Shown here: piece by piece, positions 42,435 through 50,831 of the stretch
How positions within the stretch are numbered: the stretch's first letter is position 1
Layout of the letters: every line of letters starts with the position of its first letter
DNA from: Haloferax prahovense DSM 18310
Lineage (GTDB): Archaea > Halobacteriota > Halobacteria > Halobacteriales > Haloferacaceae
NCBI RefSeq assembly: GCF_000336815.1
Contig: NZ_AOLG01000009.1
Span: 434,864 to 496,430 of the forward strand
DNA length: 61,567 nt
Direction: 5' to 3'
The notes under the pieces: model-generated
Seen by the model: only the letters and a program-made list of their open reading frames with translations
What the model was told of the DNA's origin: nothing
Databases searched by the model: none
Made by a program: the position numbers and the translations under genes

Positions 42435-42656
42435 ATGAGCAACCTCGACTTGATGAAGGCCGGCATCGGCCTCGCGGTCGTCATCGGTATCGTCCTCACG
42501 GCGGTCGCCGGCTACGCGCTGTTCGCAACGTTCGGCGGTATCGAAGGCCTGACCGTCGCGCCGGAACTCCTCGTCTCCGTCCTCTTCGGCGGCCTGCTCG
42601 TCGCGGCCGCCGCGGGCGTCCGGAAGGTCGTTCCCCGGCCCCGAACCCGTATCTGA
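42435..42656 (+). CDS. Small two-helix membrane protein, 73 aa
   Basis: Helix one MKAGIGLAVVIGIVLTAVAG, helix two ELLVSVLFGGLLVAAAAGV, then a basic tail (RKVVPRPRTRI). A TATA-like TTTATATTC lies about 32 nt before the ATG, so it has its own promoter. Not recognised; it lies after the oxidase operon but 204 bp away. Confidence 0.72.
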   Translation: MSNLDLMKAGIGLAVVIGIVLTAVAGYALFATFGGIEGLTVAPELLVSVLFGGLLVAAAAGVRKVVPRPRTRI

Positions 42657-42789
42657 GCGATCGCACCGACCGCACGACCGGCTCCGCTGACCTCCGTTCT
42701 CCGTTTCCCGACCCGCTGAGCGACCGCACCGCCCGATTGCCCTGACGCGAAGGCGAAAAGCGATATCGACCGAACACCAATGGAATGAC

Positions 42790-43221
42790 ATGTACGACAC
42801 CGTTCTCGTCCCCACCGACGGCAGCGCCCGCTCCCGGGCGGCGGCCCGTCGCGCCATCGACCTCGCGAGCGCCTACGACGCGTCGATTCGGGCCCTCTCG
42901 GTCATCGACGTCGGCGACCTCGGGCTGTGGACGGCCGCCGACGTGCCGGTCGAGCGAGTGCGCGCGAGCCTCCGCGACGCCGCCGAGATGGCCGTCGAAG
43001 AGGTCGCGTCGCTCGCCGCGGACGCGGGCGTCCCCTGCGAGACAACGGTCCGAGTCGGCGTGCCGTACCGGGAGATACTCGACGTGGCCGACGAGGGTGA
43101 CGCGGACCTCGTGGTGATGGCGACGCACGGCCGGACCGGTCTCGAACACGCGGTTCTCGGAAGCACGACAGAGCGGGTCGTCAGGCTCGCCGACGTGCCG
43201 GTGTTGACGGTCAGAGAGTGA
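42790..43221 (+). CDS. Universal stress protein (UspA family)
   Basis: 143 residues starting MYDTVLVPTDGSARSRAAAR. MATHGRTGLEHAVLGSTTERVVRLADVPVLTV carries the full ATP-binding Usp loop (G-2x-G-9x-G-S). Close in sequence pattern to the protein at 26897-27325. Convergent with the membrane protein gene that follows. Confidence 0.94.
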   Translation: MYDTVLVPTDGSARSRAAARRAIDLASAYDASIRALSVIDVGDLGLWTAADVPVERVRASLRDAAEMAVEEVASLAADAGVPCETTVRVGVPYREILDVADEGDADLVVMATHGRTGLEHAVLGSTTERVVRLADVPVLTVRE

Positions 43222-43233
43222 ACCGACCCCGAC

Positions 43234-43635
43234 TCAGACCAGCGCCCTGAGTCCGTCGCGGAGCGCCCGCCGGCCGTAGACCGCGAGGCCGACGGCTCCG
43301 GCCGCGCCCAAGAGGAGCGGAATCACGTCGAAGCCGTCGACTGCGAGCCGGAGCGCGCCCCAGACGAGGAACGCGGCGGCCTGCGCGACGTAGAACGCGA
43401 GCGTCTCGTTGAACGGGACGAATCCCCCGGCGAGGAAGACGACACAGAGGAGCGCGATACCGACCACGTCGGCACTCATCGGCGGGAGCCAGCCGAGCGC
43501 GACCGCGCCGACGGCGAACGCACAGAAGACGACGCCGACGGCGAGCCGTAGCGGCGCGATTTCGGCGAACAGCGATTTGTCCGGCGGGACGACGTTCGAG
43601 CCGCCATCCGCCGGCGTCGTAGATGTCGGAGGCAC
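43234..43635 (-). CDS. Membrane protein with four to five helices, unknown function
   Basis: 133 residues from the GTG at 43635; a TTG nine codons earlier is less likely. The hydrophilic start (PPTSTTPADGGSNVVPPDK) precedes helices LAVGVVFCAFAVGAVALGW, VVGIALLCVVFLAGGF, LAFYVAQAAAFLVWGAL and IPLLLGAAGAVGLAVYG. Not recognised. Confidence 0.7.
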   Translation of the reverse strand: MPPTSTTPADGGSNVVPPDKSLFAEIAPLRLAVGVVFCAFAVGAVALGWLPPMSADVVGIALLCVVFLAGGFVPFNETLAFYVAQAAAFLVWGALRLAVDGFDVIPLLLGAAGAVGLAVYGRRALRDGLRALV

Positions 43636-43693
43636 AGTCGTACGTTCGTCCGGAACTGTCAAAGTTCTATTCTCTCGTCCGGTCGCGGTCCGC

Positions 43694-44758
43694 TTACTCC
43701 ACGGGGATGCGACTGCCGCCGTCCCCGCCAGTCCGGTCGTCGCGGTCGATGGCGGGGCGCTCGTCGAGTTCGACGACGAGCGTCAGCGGGTCGCCCTCGC
43801 GGACGATGCCGACGGCGACCGGTTCGCCGGGGCGAGTTTCGGTGATGAGGTAGCGCATCAGTTCCTCGTGGGTGCGGACCGGGTTGCCCTCGATGGCGAC
43901 GAGCACGTCGCCGCCGACGGGAATCGGAGAACCGCGGTAGTCGGCCGATTCGTGACAGCCGTGGAGGAATCCCTCGTCACCGTCGGCACCGGCGGCGTCG
44001 ACGACGAGGACGCCGTGGGGCGCGTCGAGGCCGTTCACCTCGGCGACGGTCGGCGTCACGTCGAGGGTGCGCGCCCGGAGGTACGAGTGGCGGTAGCGAC
44101 CGTCGGCGACGAGCGCCGGAAGGATGCGGTTGGCGATGACGGGCGAGACGGCGAAGCCGATGTTGTCGCCCTGTTTAGCGCGGTTGACGCCGACGACCTC
44201 GTAGGCGGGGTCGGCGGTGTCGCCGCCGTCAGCGGTCGAGTCGCCCTCGGGGGCGGCGAATCCGACGAGCGGCCCGCCCGAGTTCCCGGGGTTGATGGGT
44301 GCGTCCGTCTGGACCACGTCCGGGATGGCGAACCCGTTCGAGGTGGGAAGCGACCGGTTCGCTCCCGAGACGATACCCGCGGAGATGGAGCCGTCGAGTC
44401 CCAGCGGGTTCCCGAGGGCGGCGACCGAGCGTCCCGGCGCGGGGTTCTCGGTCGCCAGCGGAAGCGCCGCGGCGTCTTCGGGCAGGTCGTCGACGGCGAC
44501 GACGGCGAGGTCGGTGTAGGCGTCCGCGCCCACGACCTCGCCGACGCGCCACGACCCGTCGGCAAAGCGGAGTTCGACCCGGCCGGCGTCGCTGGCGTCG
44601 GCGAGCCGAGAGACGTGCTCGTTGGTGACGAGATGCCGGTCGTCGTAGACGAAGGCGCTCCCCGCCCCGCCGGGGCGTCGGCGGCCGCCGACGTAGACGG
44701 AGACGACCGAGGGGATGACGTCGCGATACAGCGCTTCGAAATCGGGATACGTTGGCAT
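43694..44758 (-). CDS. HtrA/DegP-like S1C serine protease
   Basis: 354 residues from the ATG at 44758. Trypsin-like triad: His in LVTNEHVSRL (about 50), Asp in YTDLAVVAVDD (about 83) and Ser in NPGNSGGPLVG (about 161). A PDZ domain fills the C-terminal third (VLVVDAAGAD...GDVLVAIEGNPVRTHEEL). No signal peptide or membrane anchor is visible, so it would act in the cytoplasm, unusual for DegP. A short acidic insert follows the active serine. Divergent from the KDPG aldolase gene. Confidence 0.92.
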   Translation of the reverse strand: MPTYPDFEALYRDVIPSVVSVYVGGRRRPGGAGSAFVYDDRHLVTNEHVSRLADASDAGRVELRFADGSWRVGEVVGADAYTDLAVVAVDDLPEDAAALPLATENPAPGRSVAALGNPLGLDGSISAGIVSGANRSLPTSNGFAIPDVVQTDAPINPGNSGGPLVGFAAPEGDSTADGGDTADPAYEVVGVNRAKQGDNIGFAVSPVIANRILPALVADGRYRHSYLRARTLDVTPTVAEVNGLDAPHGVLVVDAAGADGDEGFLHGCHESADYRGSPIPVGGDVLVAIEGNPVRTHEELMRYLITETRPGEPVAVGIVREGDPLTLVVELDERPAIDRDDRTGGDGGSRIPVE

Positions 44759-44839
44759 GGTGGTGCGACGAGACGGCACATACCGCCGGGGCGTCGCTTA
44801 CCTCGGGTTAGCGCCCAGCGGATTTGAGCGTGTCGCACG

Positions 44840-44862
44840 GTGACAGCCAACACGACTGTCAC
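44840..44862 (+). promoter_or_regulatory. 7-N9-7 inverted repeat between protease and KDPG aldolase genes
   Basis: GTGACAG, 9 bp, CTGTCAC: a perfect inverted repeat in the 204-bp divergent region. It is about 68 bp upstream of the AT-rich core ATTTAATAC (44928-44936) that serves the aldolase gene. Confidence 0.45.
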
Positions 44863-44962
44863 GGGCGGCGGAGCGGTCGGGAGCGGCGGCCGCGGGTCGC
44901 GAGCGAAACGATGCCGCGAGACCCCCAATTTAATACTATCTGTAGTAAACGTCGAGACAGCA

Positions 44963-45622
44963 ATGGTCGCACTCGACGTACACGAGGACATGCAACGACT
45001 CGCCGACAGCGGCGTCGTCGCGGTGATGCGCGGCGCGGATGCGGACACCATCATCGACGTGGCCGACGCGCTCCACGAGGGCGGCGTCACCGCCTACGAA
45101 ATCACGGCCGACAACCCCGACGCGATGGACCTCATCCGCGAGGTATCGGCGTCCTTCTCGGACCGCGAGGCCATCGTCGGGGCCGGGACCGTCCTCGACG
45201 CGCCGACCGCCAACGCGGCCATCCAGGCCGGCGCGGAGTTCGTCGTCGGGCCGAACTTCGACGAGGGCGTCGTCGAGACCTGCAACCGCTACGGGACGCT
45301 CGTCGCGCCGGGCATCATGACGCCGACCGAGGCGGTCGACGCGTACTCCGCGGGCGCGGACCTCGTGAAGGTGTTCCCCGCCTCCTCGCTCGGCCCCGGC
45401 CACCTCAAGAGCATGAAGGGGCCGCTCCCGCAGATTCCGATGATGCCGACCGGCGGCGTCGGCCTCGACAACGCCGCGGACTACATCGACGCCGGGGCGG
45501 TCGTCGTCGGCGCGGGCGGCGCGCTCATGGACGGCGAAGCCATCGAAAACGGCGACTTCGAGGTCATCACCGAGACGGCCCGCGAGTTCTCGACCGTCAT
45601 CGACGACGCTCGGGACGACTGA
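44963..45622 (+). CDS. kdgA: 2-keto-3-deoxy-6-phosphogluconate aldolase
   Basis: 219 residues from the ATG at 44963. Class I aldolase that splits KDPG to pyruvate and glyceraldehyde-3-phosphate, the last step of the semi-phosphorylative Entner-Doudoroff pathway used by haloarchaea. Seen: VVAVMRGADADT, the catalytic Glu region AYEITADNP, GAGTVLDAPTA, Schiff-base Lys136 in DLVKVFPASSLGPG and the phosphate site TGGVGLDN. The bacterial-type Eda length fits. No other pathway genes lie in the window. The name kdpgA is also used. Confidence 0.93.
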   Translation: MVALDVHEDMQRLADSGVVAVMRGADADTIIDVADALHEGGVTAYEITADNPDAMDLIREVSASFSDREAIVGAGTVLDAPTANAAIQAGAEFVVGPNFDEGVVETCNRYGTLVAPGIMTPTEAVDAYSAGADLVKVFPASSLGPGHLKSMKGPLPQIPMMPTGGVGLDNAADYIDAGAVVVGAGGALMDGEAIENGDFEVITETAREFSTVIDDARDD

Positions 45623-45656
45623 GTCCGAACCCGAACTGACCACCCATCAATCGCTT

Positions 45657-46352
45657 TTACCGAATCGACTGCACGCGCTCTTCGAACCCTGCGGGAACCA
45701 CGTCCGCGAGCGCGTCGGGGTCCGACTCGCCGTTGGCCGCGACGAGGTAGGCTGCGCCGTCGTCGTCGCCGTAGACGCGCTGGAAGTCGTAGACGAAGCC
45801 CCAGCAGTCGGTCGCCTCTGGCACCTCGTCGCTCTCGGTGAGGTACTCCACCTGCCGGACGACCGCGTACTCGACGAGTCGGTTGACCGCCTCGCCGCCC
45901 GGCGTGTCCGCGTCGAACACGCCGAGTTCGCGGGCCTCCTCGGCGAGCGGAACGAGCCGCGAGACGGCGGCTTCGACCGCCGGGGGAAGGTCCCCGACGC
46001 TCCCGCCGGCGACGGTCTCGTAGGCGGCCGTCACCGCGCCGCAGCCCGTGTGCCCGAGGACGGCCACGTCGGTCGTCCTGAGCGCCGAGACGGCGTAGCC
46101 GACGGCGTCGTTGACGACGAGTTTCCCGTCGACTTCGGTCCACACTTGGTTGCCGACGTTGACCGACGTGAACAGCTCGCCGGCTTTGTCGGCGCTCCAG
46201 ACAGCGTCGGCCGGGACGCGAGAGTCAGAACAGCTCACCGAGACGACCGCCGGCGACTGCGCCTCGCGCACGCCGTCGAAGTGGTCGGCGGCGAGGCTCT
46301 CGACGTGCCGTGCGTTCCCGGCCAAGAGTGACTCCAGCACCGTTCGCGTCAT
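45657..46352 (-). CDS. Beta-class carbonic anhydrase
   Basis: 231 residues. Zinc ligands Cys41 (CSDSRVPAD, with Asp43/Arg45 dyad), His about 100 and Cys about 103 (LGHTGCGAV) identify a beta-carbonic anhydrase, which interconverts CO2 and bicarbonate. VNVGNQVW is the usual second motif. Cytoplasmic. It converges with the aldolase gene, 34 bp between stops. It may supply bicarbonate for carboxylases, but no carboxylase is linked. Confidence 0.93.
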   Translation of the reverse strand: MTRTVLESLLAGNARHVESLAADHFDGVREAQSPAVVSVSCSDSRVPADAVWSADKAGELFTSVNVGNQVWTEVDGKLVVNDAVGYAVSALRTTDVAVLGHTGCGAVTAAYETVAGGSVGDLPPAVEAAVSRLVPLAEEARELGVFDADTPGGEAVNRLVEYAVVRQVEYLTESDEVPEATDCWGFVYDFQRVYGDDDGAAYLVAANGESDPDALADVVPAGFEERVQSIR

Positions 46353-46375
46353 TGGTGTAGGTTGCGTCCGCGCGT

Positions 46376-48256
46376 CTATATAGCTCCCCGCTCGTCGCTC
46401 GATTCCTCGGTGTCGTCGGCGTCACCGGTGTCGTCGGCGTCGTCCGAGTCGGAGTCGGTGTCGCTGTCGGTGTCGCTGTCGGTGTCGGTCTCTGCTCCGT
46501 CGCCCCTCTCGCTCTCGGACTCGGGACCGGGTCCGGGTTCGGACTCGACCGACTCGCCCCAGATGAAGGGGTCGTCCGCCTCGACTTCGTCGCCGTCACC
46601 GGCCTCCTCAGCGTCTTCGTCGCCCCCGCCGACCGCGGGTTCGGCCTCCTCGACGAACTCGGGCGTCTCGCTCACGTCGGTCTCGTCGTCAGGGGTCGAG
46701 CCCGAGTCCGATTCGTCGGGGTCGCGGCCCGGCTCCGCGGCGCGGATGCCGAGCGCGGCCTGCCGGGACTGTTGTCGCGCCTCCCGGCGCGCCGCCAGCG
46801 CTTCGCGGAGGCGGTCGTTCAGCGTCTCCCGGAGCTCCGCCGCGTCGTCGACTTCGATGTCCACGGCCGTCGCGTCGCCGCCGACGAGGGAGATGCTCCC
46901 GGCCGTGTCCGCCGTGACCGTCGAGACGCGCCAGCGGCGCTGGAAAATCGTCCGCCGCTCGATGGCCGTCTGGACCCGGTAGTAGGGGACAAAGCGCATC
47001 TCGCGCTTCCAGAAGCCGTTTCGGGTGACGAAGTGGTTCTCGGCGAGCGCGTAGCCGCGGTGCCGCCACTGGAGCGCGCCGGCGACGACCGCAACCGGGA
47101 CGAGCGCCAGCGGCACGAACCACGGAATCTCCTGCGGGAGGAATCGGTTCGCCCCGTAGAGCGCGAGAGTCGCCGCGCCGAGGACGAGCGAGTACCGGAC
47201 GGCGTAGCGCCGGCGGATGCGCGTCGGCGGTCCTTCGAACGTCGGCTCCTCGACGCCCTCGAGGTCGGCGACGAGGCCGAGCACGCGGTCGCGGGTCGCA
47301 AGCGGGATGGCCGCCTCGGAGCCGCGACCGCCGCCCGACCCGTTCGATCCGTCGGAGCTTGGGGCGTAGCCCGCCGTCTCCACGAGGAGCGTCGCGTAGC
47401 CGAACCGCCGCTTCAGTGGGTTGTCCTCGACGGTGAGCGTCTGGAGCTTGTCGAGCGGAATCGACCCGTTGTAGCGCTGGAGGAGGCCGCGCTCGTACTG
47501 GAGTTCGTCGCCGACGCGGGTCAGACGGAAGCCGTAGTAGTTCACCACCGCGGAGGCGAAGCCGGCGGCCCACGAGACGAGCGCGACGAGGAGCCCCAGC
47601 GCGACGACGCCGACGCCCGCGGCCGCGACGCTCCCGGCGGGGACCGGCACGTCCACGTACGAGGCGACGATGGGGAAGGCGGTCGACCCGAACACGAAGA
47701 CGAGACCGGGCAGTCGGAGGTCGAACGACAGCGCGCCGACGATGGCCAACTCTCGGGGGGTCAGTTCGAACAGCAGTTCCTGTTCGGGTTCGGGCGCGTC
47801 GCCGTCGGTACCGCCGCGTTTCAGGCGGGCGACTTCCGACTGGATGCGACGAGCCTCCTCGTAGCTGACGAAGCGGAGACTGCCCTCGGTCTCGCCGCCG
47901 CCGGCGGTTTCGAGGTTCACGGCGGCGATGCCGACCAGCCGCTGGGCGACGTTGCGAGAGATGTCGACGTTCTGGATGCGACGGTAGGGAATCTCGCGGT
48001 TACGCCGGGAGAACACGCCCGAGCGGATGTCCAGCGTGTCCGGCGTCAGTTCGTACTCGAACCGACGGAAGTATGCGAGTTCGTAGCCGGCGATTGCGAC
48101 CACAGCGACGCCGACGAGCGCGACCGAGCCGAGGCCGCCGAGGAAACCGCCGAAGGCGGTCCCGCCGGTGAAGGCGAAGAAGGCGAGCGCGAAGACGACG
48201 CTGGCGCTGCGCTGGACCGCCCGGTAGGGAACCGAAAGCGGCGACAGCCGGGTCAT
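46376..48256 (-). CDS. Membrane protein with several bacterial-PH (bPH2/YdbT) domains
   Basis: 626 residues. Paired membrane helices alternate with beta-rich bPH2 segments recognised by IPYRRIQNVDISRNVAQRLVG, GSIPLDKLQTLTVEDNPLKRRFG and RFVPYYRVQTAIERRTIFQRRW, i.e. three repeats as in Bacillus YdbT. The last ~150 residues are cytosolic, first Arg/Glu helical, then a very acidic Asp/Ser/Thr tail. Its start overlaps the gene for a single-domain partner by 4 nt. YdbS/YdbT relatives are linked to antimicrobial-peptide tolerance in bacteria; archaeal role unknown. Confidence 0.88.
   Translation of the reverse strand: MTRLSPLSVPYRAVQRSASVVFALAFFAFTGGTAFGGFLGGLGSVALVGVAVVAIAGYELAYFRRFEYELTPDTLDIRSGVFSRRNREIPYRRIQNVDISRNVAQRLVGIAAVNLETAGGGETEGSLRFVSYEEARRIQSEVARLKRGGTDGDAPEPEQELLFELTPRELAIVGALSFDLRLPGLVFVFGSTAFPIVASYVDVPVPAGSVAAAGVGVVALGLLVALVSWAAGFASAVVNYYGFRLTRVGDELQYERGLLQRYNGSIPLDKLQTLTVEDNPLKRRFGYATLLVETAGYAPSSDGSNGSGGGRGSEAAIPLATRDRVLGLVADLEGVEEPTFEGPPTRIRRRYAVRYSLVLGAATLALYGANRFLPQEIPWFVPLALVPVAVVAGALQWRHRGYALAENHFVTRNGFWKREMRFVPYYRVQTAIERRTIFQRRWRVSTVTADTAGSISLVGGDATAVDIEVDDAAELRETLNDRLREALAARREARQQSRQAALGIRAAEPGRDPDESDSGSTPDDETDVSETPEFVEEAEPAVGGGDEDAEEAGDGDEVEADDPFIWGESVESEPGPGPESESERGDGAETDTDSDTDSDTDSDSDDADDTGDADDTEESSDERGAI
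46425..46500 (-). repeat. Short tandem Asp/Ser/Thr-codon repeat
   Basis: Hexamer-like iterations of GAC with ACC/AGC codons encode (T/S)D repeats in the acidic tail of the PH-domain protein. Likely length-variable between strains. Confidence 0.7.
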
Positions 48257-48717
48257 ACCGCGTCGTCGCCCTCGGACGCGATTGCGAGGCGCTTCAGTCG
48301 GTCTTGGAGGTCCTCCGCGCCCTCCGGCGTCAGTCCGGGAATCGACACGTCAGCGCCGCGGGAGCCGGCGGTGTAGACGACAGTCGACGCGAGGCCGACG
48401 AGTCGTTCGAGCGGGCCGCGCGTCGAGTCGACGTGCTGGACCCGGACGAACGGGACGACGGTATTGACCTTGGTGAGGACGCCGCGCTGGAGATACAGCG
48501 AGTCGTCGCGGACCTCGTAGCCCCACGCCCGATACCGGAGTAAGGCGACGGCGACGCCGACGACGAGGAAGACGCCGCCGACCGCGACGGGGACGTACGA
48601 GGGTATCGAGACGGGCGCGAACAGCGTCGCCGCGGTCGCCACGCCGCCGACGACGAGCGCGAACACGACCGCTCGGGCGACCCAGAGGAGACGGATACGG
48701 GGGTGGAGGCGATTCAC
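48253..48717 (-). CDS. Single bacterial-PH (YdbS-like) membrane protein
   Basis: 154 residues: two N-terminal helices (WVARAVVFALVVGGVATAATL and VPVAVGGVFLVVGVAVALL) then a bPH2 domain with VRDDSLYLQRGVLTKVNTVVPFVRVQHVDSTRGPLERLVGL. It precedes and overlaps the three-domain gene, the standard YdbS-YdbT order; the two probably form one membrane complex. Confidence 0.88.
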   Translation of the reverse strand: MNRLHPRIRLLWVARAVVFALVVGGVATAATLFAPVSIPSYVPVAVGGVFLVVGVAVALLRYRAWGYEVRDDSLYLQRGVLTKVNTVVPFVRVQHVDSTRGPLERLVGLASTVVYTAGSRGADVSIPGLTPEGAEDLQDRLKRLAIASEGDDAV

Positions 48718-48798
48718 GGGAATCCCTCCGAGCGCGTGAACATCGTATACTCCGGCGTCTCTTCGAACGGGTAAATAACTGTGGCCGCGGGAATCGGC

Positions 48799-49575
48799 CT
48801 ACGGTGTGGCGGCGAGGCGGCGTTCGACCCGGCGGGTCGCGGTGTCGAGCGTCGCGCCGACCTCCGCGAGCGTCGCGAGCACCGGATACCGGACCGACAG
48901 GTCGGCGTAGAAGAACTCCGTCACGTCCGGCACCAGCCCGGAGAGCGCCCGTCGGTGGTGGGAAATCGTCTCCTGTCGCGCCGCGACCAGCTCCGAGAGC
49001 CGCTCGCGGAGCGCGGACAGGTCGTCGTAGAGCGTCACCAGCGCGTCGAAGCCGCGTTCGGACAGCGGCGTCCGGTCGAGGTCGTCGAGCCGTTCGAGGA
49101 GGTCTTCGATATCGCCGCGCATCGACGCCACCGATTCGGTTTCCTCGTCGACGACTTCGATGAACTTCTCGCGCTCGTCTCGCGACGACGCGGCCGCCGC
49201 GGCGACGGTCCGCCGGAGCGGCGGCGAGAGGACGCTCGCCGACCGGAACGCGGTCGCCACGTCCGGGCCGAACTCGGCGGCGAGGCTCGCTTCGAAGGAG
49301 TCGCCGTACTCCTCGTCGTAGTGCGGGACGGACATCACGGTCCGCTCGTAGCTCCGACGCAGGCCGGAGAGCGCCGCGTCGGTCCTGTCTCGCCCGCCCC
49401 GCTGGCCCACGAGCGTCGCGGCCGCGGGGGCCTGATTCGGAGCCGACGCCGTCGCCTGCGACGCGGCGACCTCCCGGCGGAACGCCCGGAACGCCTCGCG
49501 CTCGTCCACACAGCGGCGGCGCTCGGCGCGGAGGGCGCTGCGGGCGTCGTCGAGGCGGTCGAGGCTCACCGCCAT
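48799..49575 (-). CDS. Helical (coiled-coil) protein of unknown function, 258 aa
   Basis: Almost entirely helical, Arg/Glu/Asp rich, no membrane segment. Heptad-like stretches include LDRLDDARSALRAERRRCVDEREAFRAF and LYDDLSALRERLSELVAARQETISHHRR. It ends in a repeat-free RRVERRLAATP. Its start lies inside the 3' end of the metallophosphoesterase gene (10-nt overlap), so the two are co-translated. Haloarchaeal family without assigned role. Confidence 0.75.
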   Translation of the reverse strand: MAVSLDRLDDARSALRAERRRCVDEREAFRAFRREVAASQATASAPNQAPAAATLVGQRGGRDRTDAALSGLRRSYERTVMSVPHYDEEYGDSFEASLAAEFGPDVATAFRSASVLSPPLRRTVAAAAASSRDEREKFIEVVDEETESVASMRGDIEDLLERLDDLDRTPLSERGFDALVTLYDDLSALRERLSELVAARQETISHHRRALSGLVPDVTEFFYADLSVRYPVLATLAEVGATLDTATRRVERRLAATP

Positions 49576-50603
49576 CGAACCGCCCCCGGAACGTCCGAGC
49601 CGACGACCCGCCCGGGCGGCGTCCGCTCGTCTACGAGTGGGAGCGCCGACAGGTGTCCGCGGTCGGCGTGCGCGGCGATACCCTGCCCGTGGGCGGCCCC
49701 GCTGGCGGCGAGGGTGTACGCCTCGGCCATTCCCTTCGGCCCCGCGAGCGGGACGAGTCGAACCGTCGTCCCGCGGCGGTCGATATCGACCACGACGAAC
49801 GACTGCGGGAACGAGCAGGTCGCCGGGGCGATGAGTTCGCGGACACCGGCTCTCACGGCCGTCGCGGGCCAGTGGATGTGCCCGGAGAGTACCAGCGGCA
49901 CGTCGTGGCGCGCGAGCACCGCGGCGAGTTCGTCGGCGTTGCGGAGCTGGTAGAAGTCGGCGTCGGGGAACTGGCCGGTGTGGCGGCGAGGGTGGAAGAC
50001 GTTGTGGTGGAGGACGACGACCGGGGTCGCCGCGTCAGCGAGGACGGTGTCGAGCCAGCGGAGTTGAGAGTCGGGCACGGCCCCCTCGTGGGTGTCGGTG
50101 AGGGTGAGGTCCGGGCCGCCGCTGGCGGAGTCGAGGCCGACGATGTCGACGCCGCCGACCCGACGGACGAACGGGAGGGCGTCGTCGGCGTAGCGCGCCG
50201 CGAACTCGGCCGGCGTCGGGGCGTCGTAGTCGTCCCAGCGCTTCGGCACGTCGTGGTTGCCGGGGACCGCGACCCGCGGCCCCGGCAGGTCGCGGATGAT
50301 TTCCTCGACGACCTCGTACTCCTCGGGGCGGCCGTCGCGGGTCAGGTCGCCGAGGAGGACCGTCGCGTCGACGTCGAGGTCGGCGATGGTCGAGACGGCG
50401 GTCCGAAGCCGCGTCTCGCTCCGGTGGTAGACTTTCCACGTGCCGGACCCTGTCGGGGTGACGTGCGGGTCGGCGACGACCGCGAGCCGGGTCGGCGTCT
50501 CAGAGACCGGTCGTGCGAGGCGCGCGAGCACCGGTCCGGGACCTCGCTCGGCCGACTTCCCGACCGGCGTCTCCCCGATGGTCGGCGGGGCGTCCGGGCT
50601 CAT
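49566..50603 (-). CDS. Calcineurin-like metallophosphoesterase
   Basis: 345 residues from the ATG at 50603. The five metal motifs are complete and in order: ADPHVTP, LLGDLTRDG, VPGNHDVPK, LHHNVFHP and SGHIHWPA, as in CpdA/Icc-like phosphodiesterases. The N-terminal 45 residues are a linker. Likely a cytoplasmic cyclic-nucleotide or nucleotide phosphoesterase; substrate cannot be read from sequence. It overlaps a 41-codon gene upstream by 4 nt. Confidence 0.9.
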   Translation of the reverse strand: MSPDAPPTIGETPVGKSAERGPGPVLARLARPVSETPTRLAVVADPHVTPTGSGTWKVYHRSETRLRTAVSTIADLDVDATVLLGDLTRDGRPEEYEVVEEIIRDLPGPRVAVPGNHDVPKRWDDYDAPTPAEFAARYADDALPFVRRVGGVDIVGLDSASGGPDLTLTDTHEGAVPDSQLRWLDTVLADAATPVVVLHHNVFHPRRHTGQFPDADFYQLRNADELAAVLARHDVPLVLSGHIHWPATAVRAGVRELIAPATCSFPQSFVVVDIDRRGTTVRLVPLAGPKGMAEAYTLAASGAAHGQGIAAHADRGHLSALPLVDERTPPGRVVGSDVPGAVRWR

Positions 50604-50725
50604 CGGTCGATGGTCCGCGTGAACGTCCCCAGCGCGGTCTCCCGGTGGACGCGTATCCGCCCGGTGTCGGGACACAACTCGATTCGAAGCGGCGACTCGG
50701 TGGCGCGCGTCTCGTCCCCGTGCAT
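50600..50725 (-). CDS. 41-residue microprotein upstream of the metallophosphoesterase
   Basis: ATG at 50725 (MHGDETRATESPLRIELCPD) to a TGA that overlaps the next ATG by 4 nt. The second half, GRIRVHRETALGTFTRTIDR, looks like a small beta hairpin. An AT-rich promoter with TATATATTTT at about 50769-50778 lies upstream, so this would be the first gene of the operon. Overlap and position support translation; function unknown. Confidence 0.6.
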   Translation of the reverse strand: MHGDETRATESPLRIELCPDTGRIRVHRETALGTFTRTIDR

Positions 50726-50831
50726 ACACGTGGACTCACCCGGACCGAGATGATAAACATGTCGTACAGAATATATATTTTCGAACGTAGATATGGATAC
50801 TCTACGGAGTCCTCGGGAGTCGGCTCCGGCG

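Noticed and set aside
46425..46500. CRISPR-like or satellite repeat
   Set aside because: The repeat is in frame, coding for an Asp/Ser/Thr tail, without spacers.
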